DNA of 39,112 bases, from NCBI GenBank assembly GCA_022572725.1, contig JACZVJ010000015.1, positions 1-39,112 on the forward strand. Reading direction: 5' to 3'. Shown piece after piece: positions 26,601 through 36,183 of the stretch. The notes below the pieces were generated by a model, which did not search any database, had not been told where the DNA came from, and saw only the letters and a program-made list of their open reading frames with translations. Position 1 is the stretch's first letter; every line of letters starts with the position of its first letter. Made by a program: the position numbers and the translations under genes. The DNA comes from Nitrospinota bacterium. Lineage in GTDB: Bacteria > Nitrospirota > Nitrospiria > Nitrospirales > UBA8639.

Positions 26601-26760
26601 AATGGCCGGCTACTTTAGCGAACGGGGGCTAGGAACCTGATAGCTGAAGCGTAGTCCAGGGCTTCCAGCTTAGCGAACAGGATAGTCAGGCCTGTTGGTT
26701 GAAGGCGCAATGGAAGATCTCCCATTCGTGGGAGATTTTTTATTGCGCCTTTGTTTTTAG
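26601..26760 (+). ncRNA. Candidate structured RNA downstream of the two-component pair
   Basis: Three successive stem-loops are predicted on the plus strand: AGCTGAAGC (26642-26650) with GCTTCCAGCT (26661-26670), one bulge; AACAGG (26676-26681) with CCTGTT (26691-26696); and a long terminator-type hairpin at 26702-26751. A near-direct repeat, TTAGCGAACxGG, occurs twice (about 26615 and 26670). The long stem contains G-U pairs that hold only in the plus-strand transcript, which indicates its direction. It could be a stand-alone small RNA or the 3' UTR of the regulator gene. The 5' boundary is a guess. Confidence 0.45.
26702..26758 (+). terminator. Rho-independent terminator with UUCG tetraloop
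   Basis: A continuous 23-bp stem: AAGGCGCAAT (26702-26711) pairs perfectly with ATTGCGCCTT (26742-26751), and ATCTCCCA with TGGGAGAT around a TTCG loop (26725-26728). The segment between them closes with A-U and G-U pairs. A T-rich tract follows (26750-26758). This is a strong intrinsic terminator for rightward transcription. Confidence 0.75.
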
Positions 26761-26953
26761 AATGGGGGCTCACTCCAATATGTTGTGTAATGGCGTAGGA
26801 GGAGAGACTGAGTTGCTGATAGGGAGAGAAAGAATTCGGTATGGTACCCCTGCGGTTCGGGGTCTCTCAATCACGCACGTATTTCATGGATTGTTCGTGG
26901 GATTAGACCATTAAAAACCAACGACCAGTAACCTCAAGAAAGGAGATTGCCCA

Positions 26954-27157
26954 ATGTTCAGTGATAAGGTCCTGACCATCACCGATGTCGCCACATTTTT
27001 GAGAATTCCAAAATCCTCGGTCTATAAGTTAATTCACGTGGGTGGACTGCCGGCTCATAAAGTAGGCAAACATTTTCGCCTTGTGCATGGGGAAGTCCAA
27101 GATTGGCTGGAGCAGGGTTCGATTGGCGCACAGCTTGAGGTCTCTCAGAGGGTGTAG
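26954..27157 (+). CDS. Excisionase-type helix-turn-helix protein
   Basis: 67 residues with AAAGGAG eight bases before the ATG. TITDVATFLRIPKSSVYKLIHVGGLPAHKVGKHFRL is the MerR-like helix-turn-helix of the excisionase/HTH_17 family, which binds DNA through one winged helix; ending VQDWLEQ is usual. No integrase, att site or other phage gene is near, so it more likely acts as a small transcription factor than as a recombination directionality factor. It lies between a terminator and the broken hybrid kinase and could have been that kinase's neighbour regulator. Confidence 0.8.
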   Translation: MFSDKVLTITDVATFLRIPKSSVYKLIHVGGLPAHKVGKHFRLVHGEVQDWLEQGSIGAQLEVSQRV

Positions 27158-27291
27158 TCGGTTTACCTTTCCGGGGAATCGCCAGAGTGGCGGATTGTGT
27201 TTCAGAAGGCAGTCGAAGTTTTCAGGGTATCCCCGTCTGTCTCCCCAGTGTCTCATCGAGTAAAGAGCCGCGCAAAAATTAACTCCCCACC

Positions 27292-30262
27292 ATGACAGAA
27301 GTAAATCCTCAACGCGCCGGCAATGGCCAGCATGAAGAAGGACTTGTGGCCCTGCATCGGCGCGATGCGCGGTCCCGCCTTATCATCGAGCAGGCGCTTG
27401 ATGCCATCATCACCCTGGATGCTAATGGCCACACACCGATTGGAACCCCCAAGCCGAGAGGATCCTGGGGTGGTCTCACTATGAGGCCTTGGGCCGGTCC
27501 TTTACGGAGACGATTTTTCCCCCTCAGTACCGCGAAGACTATACTCGTGGATTTCGACGGTTTATGGAAACAGGAGAAAGAGCCCTGTTGAACACACGCT
27601 TTGAGACCACCGTCTTACATCGAAACGGGACGGAATTCCCCGTCGAAATAGCAATTAGTCCACTCGCGATGGACGGCACATTTCTCTTTAGCGCCTTTAT
27701 CCGCGATATTCGTGATCGACGACAGGCCGATCGGGCGCTCCTGCGGGAGGCCGTGATCGTCCACCTATTGCAAGGAGTCGTGGCGGCTGCGAATGAGGCC
27801 CCCACGGTTGACCTGGCTTTGCAGTCCAGCCTCGATTGGATCTGTTCAGTGATTGGGTGGTCCGTGGGCCATGTCTACATCCGTTCTAAGGAATCTAAGG
27901 ATTGTTTGCTCTCAACGAACATTTGGTACCTGGAGAATCCCAACAGGTTTGAAAGTTTTCGGCTGGCCACCGAACGGACGGGACTTCATTCAAGGTCTGG
28001 GTTGCCGGGCCAGGTGTTGGAGCGACGCCTACCCGTGTCCATGATCGATGTCGCCAACGACCCCACATTTTCTCGTGCCTCCGAGGCGAGAGCCGTGGGT
28101 TTGGGGGCCGGCTTTGCTTCACCGGTTTTGGTGGGATCTGAAGTCGTGGCGGTCCTGGAGTTTTTCTCGGAGAAGGCAGAAGAGCCCGATGAACGACTTA
28201 TGCAGACGTTGGTGACGGTAGGGGTCCAACTGGGCCACGTGGTTAAGCGAAAAGATGTTGAGTTGGAGTTGATTCGAGCCAAGGAAGATTCCGAGGCTGC
28301 AGATCGAGCTAAGTCAGAGTTTCTTGCGAATATAACCACGAAATTCGGACTCCAATGAACGGCGTGATTGGGATGATCGGGCTTTTGCTGGATACGCCAC
28401 TTTCCCCTGAACAGCGAGACTATGCGGAAACAGTTCGGAATTCCGCTGAATCTCTATTGACCGTGCTGAATGATATTCTGGATTTCTACAAAATCGAGGC
28501 AGGTAAGCTAGCTCTAGAGATGATCGATTTTGACTTGCGAACCGCCGTGGAGGACGTGGTCGGTTTGCTAGCCGAAAAGGCTGAACCCAAGGGCATTGAG
28601 ATAGCCTGCCTCCTTCACTCGGATGTTCCCCATGAACTCAGGGGTGACCCTTGGCGTATTCGCCAGATTCTGATGAACCTGGTTGGAAACGCGGTGAAAT
28701 TTACGGACCAAGGGGATGTCGTCGTTCAAGCGTACAGAGTTCGAGGGGAAAACGGTGAAGTGGTTATTCGGATAGAGGTTGTCGATACCAGAATCGGGAT
28801 TCCACTGGAGCATCGAGGACGGCTTTTTCAATCTTTCACTCAAGCGGATAGCTCGACGACTCGGAAATACGGGGGGACAGGCTTGGGATTGGCTATTCGT
28901 AAACAATTAACCACCATGATGGGCGGAGACATAGGGTGTGAGAGTGAAACGGGAAAAGGGTCCACCTTCTGGTTTACAGTTCGCCTCGAACTGCAAAATG
29001 GTGGTCAGGAGTCAAGAGTCACTCCTCGTGGGGATTTAAAGGGACTCCGGCTATTGATCGTCGACGACAACGCGACCAACCGGAAAATTTTGGAACAGTA
29101 CGCAAAAACCTGGGGGATGGTCAGTGAAAGTGTAGAGGATGGGCCCTCAGCGCTTCACACTCTCCATGCTGCTGCGGAGAAAGGTGAACCGTTCCATTTG
29201 GCCCTCTTGGACATGCAAATGCCCAATATGGACGGGTTAATGCTGGCTCAGGCCATTAAAGACGATCCTCCCATTGCATCGGGTGCGACTGTTGATTTTG
29301 ACGTCTTTGGGACGCCGGGGGGACGCGAAGAAAGCCAAGGAAGCCGGCATTGCCGCTTATCTCACCAAACCGGTTCGTCCATCTCCGTTATTTGATTCCC
29401 TGTCTATGGTTATGGGTCCGGCTGGGGAGATTAGCCGGGAGCGAATCGTGACCTGCTGCACGGTGAAGGAGGATGAACGGCGATCCTCGATCCGGATCCT
29501 GCTGGCCGAAGATAATCCCGTCAACCCAAAAGTGGCAGTCCGGATACTTGAGAGGTTCACCTGGCGGACTGATGTCGTGAGCAATGGACGAGAGGCGGTG
29601 GCGGCTTGGCAGCGTGGCTCTTATAATCTGATCCTCACCCATAACTCTTCACCGTATTCCCATCATCGCCATGACGGCCAACGCTATGACGGGAGACCGG
29701 GAGAGATGCCTGGAAGCTGGAATGGATGATTATATCGCCAAACCCGTGAGGTCAGAGGTTTTGAAGGAGGTCATCCTTGGGTGGCTGGTAAAGCCTCGAG
29801 CTGAGGTCCACGGTGTGGAGCCGAGTGAGGGTCCGTGGCCTTCAGTCTCCCAAGGATCAATCTCTTTGAGTGGGCAGGGAGACTCCGTGGAGGAGAACTG
29901 TTTGGATGAACAGGTTCTTAAGGAACTTCAGTCCCTTGGAGGCGACGATCAGCCAGATTTCGTGAATGCGGTTATTCAGCAATTCCTCGACGATCAGGGA
30001 AAACATACCACTGCTTATTGAGGAAGCGGTGAAACAGGGAGATCCCTTGGCCCTTCGAAGGGCGGCTCACAGCCTGAAGGGAAGCAGTGGCAAGGTAGGG
30101 GCACGATCCCTAGCCGCCGTTTTGATCAACTTGGTGAAAATTGGGGCTACCGGCACCCTGGATGACGTGGAGCCGCTTCTCTTCCATCTCCGATTGGAAT
30201 CAGAAAGGACCAGGCGTGCCCTTGAGCGGAAAATGCTTGTCCAGCCAGCTGGACTCCCATAA
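27292..30262 (+). pseudogene. Hybrid histidine kinase broken by five lesions
   Basis: Read across frames, it encodes PAS (LIIEQALDAIITLDANG, then DWNPQAERILGWSHYEALGR), GAF (about 27780-28240), HisKA, HATPase (GTGLGLAI), receiver 1 ([27 protein letters not shown]), receiver 2 (ILLAEDNPVN) and Hpt (AHSLKGSSGKVGARSLA). Frame changes occur near 27435, 28335, 29283, 29640 and 30000. The second falls within the H box: ILAN-type sequence in one frame continues as HEIRTPMNG in the next. At 29640 the change also removes the segment that should hold the receiver-2 aspartate motif. Fully assembled it would be a BarA/ArcB-like phosphorelay kinase of about 980 residues. No translation of the whole is possible; it is a pseudogene unless the assembly is wrong at all five sites. 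Confidence 0.88.
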
Positions 30263-30702
30263 TTCCTTCCGTTGTAAAATTTCGGTTCTCCCCTCAATCT
30301 TGATTCCCCACCAACCTTTCATTGGTTTTCAACCAATTCCTTCCCGGTGTTTTAAATAGATCTCAAACGAGGTTGCTGGATTGAGAATTCCTGGTTAGCA
30401 ACTCGTCGGTACCCAATTGTGGAAGGGTACGTTTTTAGGCCTCTGTGGGGCTTCTCTCCATCCCGCATCTCCGTTTTAATGGATCCTACTGGTGATCAGG
30501 GCTCGCTTGGGACTCGCAAGAATCCGGAGAGGAGTGCGGTATATGACCTCTCCCGGGCTGGGCAAATTCACCCACCGTTGATCTCCGTCAAGACCGTGAG
30601 TGTAAGGAAACGGTCATTTCCCTATCTCATTGGGTTTCAGTCATGTGATAGGGAGTTCACAGATTCCTTTGAGAACAGGCAATCGAATAGAATAGTCCCG
30701 CT
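30263..30702. other. Gene-free leader region upstream of POT transporter
   Basis: No coding frame is convincing. CCCTATC (30620-30626) pairs with GATAGGG (30647-30653), and the stem extends four further base pairs with one mismatch, giving a hairpin about 50 bases before the transporter start. It could influence translation or mark an upstream terminator. Confidence 0.35.
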
Positions 30703-32049
30703 ATGACAAGAAATCAGTATCGGGCAGCACCCCTCATAACTCCCAAGATGCCACCTGCCATTCCCTACCTCATTTCCAACGAGGCTGCGGAACGCTTCAG
30801 CTATTACGGGATGCGGGCCATCCTCGTTGTGTTTATGACGGAGTACCTTCTCACTCATGATGGGGTTCATGACGTGATGGGAGAAGTTGAAGCGCGCACG
30901 TATTTTCACCTTTTTGCTTTAGTGGTCTATCTTTCCCCTGCAATGGGCGCTCTGATTGCGGATGTGTTTTGGGGGAAATTTAGGACCATCGTGGTCCTCT
31001 CCATTGTGTACTGCCTCGGGCATTTCATGTTGGCGCTCGATCATACCCGAATAGGTTTGGTTACGGGATTGACGTTGATTGCGATTGGGTCGGGGGGGAT
31101 CAAGCCCTGTGTGTCGGCCAACTTAGGCGATCAGTTCGGTCCGGCCAATAGCCATTTGATCACCAAGGCATTTTATTGGTTTTACTTTGCGATCAATTTG
31201 GGTGCCGGGATTTCAACGTTAGCGACTCCTTGGCTCCTGAAGCATTACGGACCCCAATTCGCGTTCGGCCTTCCGGGTTTATTGATGTTGGTAGCCACCT
31301 GGGTATTTTGGCTGGGCCGTTGGCAGTACGCCCATATTCCCCCCAAAGGGCTAGGGTTTCTTAAAGAGTTGGTGAAGCGGGAAAGCCTCCAGGCCATGCT
31401 GAGGCTTGCCCCCATTTACCTCTTCGTGGCCTTTTTTTGGGCTCTCTATGATCAGACCGGTTCGGCCTGGGTCCTTCAAGCCAAAAAAATGGATCGTCTA
31501 TGGTTGGGGATTGAATGGTTGCCTTCGCAGATTCAAGTCGTCAATCCGTTTTTAATTATGCTTCTCATTCCGGTGTTTTCGTATGTGATTTATCCCGTGA
31601 TCCACACCGTATTTCCCCTCACGCCCCTTCGGAAAATCGGCATGGGGTTTTTTGTTACCGTGGTCGCCTTTGTCCTCGTTGCCGAAATTGAGACCCAAAT
31701 CTCAATGGGCCTGCGCCCCAATATCGTTTGGCAGTTATTCGCCTTTGTGGTCATCACCGCAGCCGAGGTTATGGTCTCGATCACCTGCTTGGAGTTCTCA
31801 TATACGCAAGCCCCCAAGCCTCTGAAATCGTTCGTGATGGCCTTGTTTCTCCTCTCTGTGTCCCTGGGGAACGCGTTTACGTCTTTTGTGAATTATGTCA
31901 TTCAAAATGAAGACGGTACCAGTAAGCTGGCTGGAGCGGCGTATTATTGGTTTTTTGCGGGAGTGATGCTGGTGATCTCCATGGTGTTTGTGTTTGTGGC
32001 AAAGAGTTATAAGGGAAAAACCTATGTTCAGGGGGAAGAGGATGAATGA
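30703..32049 (+). CDS. POT/PTR family proton-dependent oligopeptide transporter
   Basis: 448 residues, almost entirely hydrophobic, about 12 membrane helices of the major facilitator fold. The first helix carries EAAERFSYYGMRAIL, the ExxERFxYYG signature used for proton coupling. Helix 4-5 has GSGGIKPCVSANLGDQF, the second POT signature region, and FYWFYFAINLGAG follows. Family members import di- and tripeptides (some nitrate or other compounds) with protons. The N-terminal 12 residues are polar. There is no strong ribosome site before the ATG at 30703. It stands alone. Confidence 0.93.
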   Translation: MTRNQYRAAPLITPKMPPAIPYLISNEAAERFSYYGMRAILVVFMTEYLLTHDGVHDVMGEVEARTYFHLFALVVYLSPAMGALIADVFWGKFRTIVVLSIVYCLGHFMLALDHTRIGLVTGLTLIAIGSGGIKPCVSANLGDQFGPANSHLITKAFYWFYFAINLGAGISTLATPWLLKHYGPQFAFGLPGLLMLVATWVFWLGRWQYAHIPPKGLGFLKELVKRESLQAMLRLAPIYLFVAFFWALYDQTGSAWVLQAKKMDRLWLGIEWLPSQIQVVNPFLIMLLIPVFSYVIYPVIHTVFPLTPLRKIGMGFFVTVVAFVLVAEIETQISMGLRPNIVWQLFAFVVITAAEVMVSITCLEFSYTQAPKPLKSFVMALFLLSVSLGNAFTSFVNYVIQNEDGTSKLAGAAYYWFFAGVMLVISMVFVFVAKSYKGKTYVQGEEDE

Positions 32050-32824
32050 GGGCCCCAAAATTTTGACTGGCGGCTGAAAGGGAATCGGGCTAGCAAGTGG
32101 GTTTTTGAGGCTCTAAGAGTGATTGAGAGGCCTTAACCCAGTGGCTGTGGGTAAGTTGTTTATGGTGAGGAAAATCCAGACCTACAGGGCTTATTTCTAT
32201 GACTCCCAGTTGGAAGCCAGAACTAGCAGAGGGTTGGGAGGTTCTGATCTACAAATCTATTGTCACTAAAGGGTTTTCTGGTTTTCGAACAGCCAATCCT
32301 TTGTCATGATTGGCTTTGAGAGTTTGCCGCTTTCTAGTACAAAAAATGACCTTCCACGGAACCTGTGGATGAGTAGGGGATAAGGAAAGCTCGTTGAAGG
32401 TTGTCGCCTTTGCCTGAGCCTGTTCCAGCAGATTGCCCATTTTTTAGGCACTTTTGTTTCCGTAGTGTCGTACCTCCCTTTCATGGTTCCTTAGCAGGAT
32501 GTTGAAAAAGTCCACCAGCTTTGTTCTCGCGGCGCTTGGAGGCTCGACCTACCGAACAGAGTACCCCCTTCGCCTCCTCGCTTGCTGCGGCCGCGCTGGA
32601 CGGACTTTTTGAACATCCTGCGGGCTGTTCTGATACCGTCCCTGATCTCCTAAGAGTACTGTGTTGCCCCTGTGCCAAAAGGGTTGTTCACCAACCTGTT
32701 AGGGAATCCAAAAGTTTGCCATGGCTGAGGGTCTCTCAAGAAGGGGTCTGATTCGAACTCTTAAAAGGCGGAGGAGGCAGGAGGGGTAAAGACAAACGGG
32801 AGATAATCATGAGGAAGGGATCCC
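32050..32824. other. 775-bp stretch with a repeat element, no gene
   Basis: Apart from the inverted-repeat element at 32494-32621, I see no convincing coding frame. Two overlapping reverse-strand frames near 32250-32484 have no ribosome site or recognised motif. The last 60 bases contain the aldo/keto reductase leader (GAGGAAGGGA before its ATG). Confidence 0.4.
32494..32621. repeat. 128-bp palindromic element (GATGTTGAAAAAGTCC type)
   Basis: Terminal arms at 32494-32519 and 32595-32621 are reverse complements except for one substitution and one or two shifted bases near CCACC/CCGTCC. The GC-rich middle contains CTTGGAGGCTCG and GCTGCGGCCGCGCTGG. I recall elements with this AAAAAGTCC arm as dispersed intergenic repeats of Nitrospira genomes; copy number cannot be checked here. 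It may fold as a long hairpin. Confidence 0.75.
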
Positions 32825-33793
32825 ATGCACTATCGTCGATTAGGGAAGACTGGAATTCACGTATCTGAAGTCGGATTTGGGGCTTGGGGGATCGGAGGCA
32901 CCATGTGGATGGGGGCCCAAGATAGCGAGTCCATGAGGGCCTTGCACGCGGCGGTGGATGGAGGAGTAAATTTTATCGATACTGCCCTGGTCTATGGGCT
33001 GGGGCATAGCGAAAAGTTGGTGGGGGAATTGGTGCGAGCCCGATCCGAACAGCTTTATATCGCCTCCAAGATCCCGCCATTGAATGGAGAGTGGCCGGCC
33101 AGGGCTGGGGTGACTCTCCAACAGGCTTTTCCACCCTCGCATATTCGCAAGGGTACAGAGCAAAGTTTGAGCAACTTGAAAGTGGATTGCCTTGATCTTC
33201 AGCAGCTTCATGTCTGGCGGGATGAATGGCTCGAGGACGAGAGTTGGCTGGACGAGTTTCAACGGTTGAAGCAGGAAGGAAAAATCCGGGCATGTGGAAT
33301 CTCAATTAATGATCATGAGTCGGATTCGGCCATTAGGGCTGTTAAAACTGGCGTCGTCGATACGGTCCAAGTCATTTACAACATTTTCGACCAATCACCA
33401 AAGCGAGCCCTCCTTCCAACTTGCTTGGAGCATGAGGTAGGGGTCCTCGTGCGGTGTCCCTTCGATGAAGGCGGGCTGACTGGCACCGTTACGCCGGAGT
33501 CGAAATTTCCTGAGGGCGATTGGCGGAATCGGTATTTCAAAGATGACCGGAAAGCCCAGGTCGTGAGGCATGTGGCATTGCTAGAAACTCTACTTGGAGA
33601 GGAAGCAGGAACATTGGCAGAACTCGCCCTTCGATTCTGTCTGACCCACCCTGCCGTCAGCACAGTCATTCCGGGCATGCGCACGGCCAAACATGTGCAG
33701 GCCAACACGCGGGTTTCAGATGGGAGAAGGCTCAGTGATCGTTTGTTAACCGAACTCACCCACCATGCCTGGGAGAGAAATTTTTACCAGTGA
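32825..33793 (+). CDS. Aldo/keto reductase
   Basis: 322 residues, one TIM-barrel AKR domain. It starts MHYRRLGKTGIHVSEVGFGAW, and the catalytic tetrad is intact: D52 and Y57 in FIDTALVYG, K82 in IASKIPP, and H129 in LQQLHVW. The cofactor end HPAVSTVIPGMRTAKHVQAN matches the NADPH-binding loop of this family. It reduces aldehydes or ketones; the substrate cannot be deduced. The sequence is most like the broad YghZ/general-stress-type AKRs. GAGGAAGGGA precedes the ATG. Confidence 0.93.
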   Translation: MHYRRLGKTGIHVSEVGFGAWGIGGTMWMGAQDSESMRALHAAVDGGVNFIDTALVYGLGHSEKLVGELVRARSEQLYIASKIPPLNGEWPARAGVTLQQAFPPSHIRKGTEQSLSNLKVDCLDLQQLHVWRDEWLEDESWLDEFQRLKQEGKIRACGISINDHESDSAIRAVKTGVVDTVQVIYNIFDQSPKRALLPTCLEHEVGVLVRCPFDEGGLTGTVTPESKFPEGDWRNRYFKDDRKAQVVRHVALLETLLGEEAGTLAELALRFCLTHPAVSTVIPGMRTAKHVQANTRVSDGRRLSDRLLTELTHHAWERNFYQ

Positions 33794-33916
33794 GAGGGGG
33801 GAAGGGCTAGTAAACGGAGAGATTTCTTTTGGTTGAACAACATTGGTTCGTGGGGATTGATGCATGTCGAGACAATGAAAAATGATTTTTCTTGCCTTAT
33901 TTCCCCACACTTTCGT

Positions 33917-34681
33917 TCATCCCTTTTTCTCTCTGCTCAAATACCAAATTTGGTTTACCCGAAACGCTTCGGTGAATTGGTCTGATTTGATGTACTGGGA
34001 ATGAAAGCACCGCCCGTCGAAGATGATGAGCCGGTTGGGTTTCATCTCGATGAGCTTGAGCAGTTCCCAATATTCGTTGCCATCGTTGATGTAAGTATTC
34101 TCCCGGCAGGCAAAGAGCGGGTTGAAGACCATGCTGTTTTGAAAGTTTTCGTACCCTTCCGCGCTTTGGAGGAATTCGTCGCTCAATTCCAGTCTGTCTG
34201 CGAGATCCCGGATCTCTTGATCTGGGGTAATGGACAGACGCTCCAATCCGGTTGGGAGATGTCGAAAGAGCCCCGTCCCTCCCACGCATGATTGCGCTGG
34301 ATTCAGGTACACCATGGCGGTGATGTCCTTGTCAATATGGGGCTGCCGCTGGCCGATGTTCAGACGGTAATTGTTGTTCGTGATGCCGGAAAAGACCACT
34401 GGCTGGGGGTTGAAGAAAGGGTACAACTTGGTTCCCCAAAGTTCACCGATTTTGTCGAAGATGTGTTGAGTGTCTAAGTTGACGGAAGCTCGGACGCCAG
34501 GGAAATTCCCGATGATTTCGAATTGTTTGGTGTACGGCAAGTCCAGGGCCAATTGCAGGAGATTTTCAGGGAATTTGTAAAACTGATCAGCCATCACCAC
34601 TTTATGATTTCCCCTACCGATGTGCTCGACCGTGACAGTGGCATCGGGATTAATGGCTAATACATCGTCAGGGATGCTCAT
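33917..34681 (-). CDS. DUF6445-like protein, putative Fe(II)/2-oxoglutarate fold
   Basis: 254 residues. QPHIDKD (H115, D117) and the later FHSQ (H227) followed by R241 in AFRVNQIWYL have the HxD...H...R arrangement of Fe(II)/2-oxoglutarate dioxygenases. The region GITNNNYRLNIGQRQPHID and the end FDGRCFHSQYI fit DUF6445 as I recall it; this is from memory. No substrate is known. The protein is soluble. Upstream on the same strand is a truncated PEP-mutase-type gene, so the two could once have been a pathway unit. Confidence 0.65.
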   Translation of the reverse strand: MSIPDDVLAINPDATVTVEHIGRGNHKVVMADQFYKFPENLLQLALDLPYTKQFEIIGNFPGVRASVNLDTQHIFDKIGELWGTKLYPFFNPQPVVFSGITNNNYRLNIGQRQPHIDKDITAMVYLNPAQSCVGGTGLFRHLPTGLERLSITPDQEIRDLADRLELSDEFLQSAEGYENFQNSMVFNPLFACRENTYINDGNEYWELLKLIEMKPNRLIIFDGRCFHSQYIKSDQFTEAFRVNQIWYLSREKKG

Positions 34682-34940
34682 GATAATCTCCCTCTTGGCC
34701 TCGCCTGGACTGTGTGACGTGGGAGTTATGCTGCGCTTCCCCTTTGTGCTGAGTCAAGCCGGCTTTCTATAAGCGAGAGACGAGAAGGGGAGGGGTAAGT
34801 CGGCCTTTGGGAAGTCGTGTTAAGGTTGTAGGAAATTTTCCTGGCTATACCGTCAGAAAATTCTTGAGGCTCGGAAAAGTAGGGGATAATTGGGCCGAGG
34901 AGAACACCCAGAGGGCAAAAAGGCTTAGGGGGATTCAGGT

Positions 34941-35273
34941 TCAATACAAAATAGCTGCAATCCCTGCACGCTCATGATCACTGACCACGCGCATCACGTT
35001 CAACGCGTTCCCATAGCCCGTGTCACAATCGGCCACAATCGGGATGGTGATGGCTTCCGCCATGTTTCGCTCGATGTCCAACTGTTCGGTCAAGGTTATA
35101 AAGCTGGCGTCTGGAATGCATTTCAGCGAGGAAGAGAGTCCAAACCCGCTAGCCCACACAGCGTCAAACTCCGCTTGTTCGGCTAATTTGGCGCTCAACG
35201 CATCGTGGGCCCCGGCTACGTTAATGATACCGAGTTGTTGAAAAAGGGCCTGCAGGTTCTTTGCCGTGTGCAT
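34941..35273 (-). pseudogene. Truncated PEP mutase/isocitrate lyase family gene
   Basis: 110 codons covering only the first third of a roughly 280-residue family: NVAGAHDALSAKLAEQAEFDAVWASGFGLSSS, then PIVADCDTGYGNALNVMRVV, which holds the conserved metal-binding aspartates. The frame ends ERAGIAAILY-stop, exactly where the essential ED-K motif should follow. The next 220 bases show no continuation in any frame I checked. The N-terminal region alone cannot make an active barrel, so this is a gene fragment produced by deletion or insertion. The start is well placed, with AAAGG upstream. Confidence 0.75.
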
Positions 35274-35412
35274 GGGTAACCTTTAAGTCGGTAAGGGTGA
35301 TGAATTAAGACCTGACGGATGAAAGGGGCAGAGCAAAGGTCTGCAGTGAGACTTCTTTAATCACAAGACCACCAGGCCGGTTCAAGCCTCTTACAGCCAG
35401 CGTCCTTCTCCA

Positions 35413-36000
35413 TTAATGGGAATGTTCTGAGAGGATATCCATGTATGCGGGAGATAAGACGCGGCTTTCTACGGTAATGAAACCCCGTTCCCCTAACCCC
35501 CGGTAGGATAGGTCTACCTCCGTCTCTGTCCCACGCCATGTGTATTGCTGGTTCAACCCCCGAATCATGGACCCACGACCCAAGTCCACTTTTCCAAAGG
35601 TGGACTCCAGATAATTCATAACCAATTTATGGGTTTCTTCCCCCTGGTATCGAATTGTAACCCGAGCGAATTGATCATCAATGGCATGAAATTTTACGGA
35701 CTCAACCTTGATATTTCCGAGTTGTGGAGGGGCGTTTTTAAACGTGTAGGCCTTAAATCGCTCCCCCGGTTCTATGAGGGAGAGTTCTGGGATTTCGGCC
35801 AGGGAAATTCCCCAGCGAAGGTCTCCGAACCCTCTGGGGTCATTCCCCATGGTCCTTGCTTGTCCAAGCGGCCCTGTTGTGAAGAGGGAAATGAGGATGA
35901 CAATGAGGTAGAAGGATACCGGAAATTGAGAGAAGGAATGAAATTTCGAAAACCTGTTCACGGCCCAACCGACCCTACCAAGCCTCACTGGTGAATGCAA
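35413..36000 (-). CDS. Exported protein of unknown function
   Basis: 195 residues from a TTG at 36000; a GTG at 35988 is an alternative, and there is no early ATG. Residues 27-45 form a hydrophobic segment (FYLIVILISLFTTGPLG) ending near QARTMG, so it is probably secreted or membrane-tethered. The mature part FGDLRWGISLAEIPEL..., ESVKFHAIDDQFARVTIRYQG and LGERGFITVESRV resembles small periplasmic proteins of delta-proteobacteria that begin FxGxxWGTxLSE, an impression from memory. It stands between the PEP-mutase fragment and lpxC on the same strand. Confidence 0.7.
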   Translation of the reverse strand: MHSPVRLGRVGWAVNRFSKFHSFSQFPVSFYLIVILISLFTTGPLGQARTMGNDPRGFGDLRWGISLAEIPELSLIEPGERFKAYTFKNAPPQLGNIKVESVKFHAIDDQFARVTIRYQGEETHKLVMNYLESTFGKVDLGRGSMIRGLNQQYTWRGTETEVDLSYRGLGERGFITVESRVLSPAYMDILSEHSH

Positions 36001-36183
36001 CTCTTGGTCAATTCCTCAAAGAACTCTGAAGGAGACTCTCTGTTAATCTTTCATATTCGGTGTGGGCAGACAAACGAAATTGTTAGCCGGGATTCCCCAG
36101 CGGGGAACTCACGCGGGACTCGAGTGGAAAGTGAGGGTTGTTGGGGATATGGGGAGAACAAGCCATTAACTGACAGGTCGAGT

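Noticed and set aside
26840-26880. tRNA-like segment GCGGTTCGGGGTC
   Set aside because: A T-loop-like word alone; no acceptor stem, D-arm or anticodon arm can be built around it.
26954-27157. Excisionase-like gene as a sign of a prophage or integrative element
   Set aside because: No integrase, att repeats or phage genes are nearby, and the HTH_17 fold is common in ordinary small regulators.
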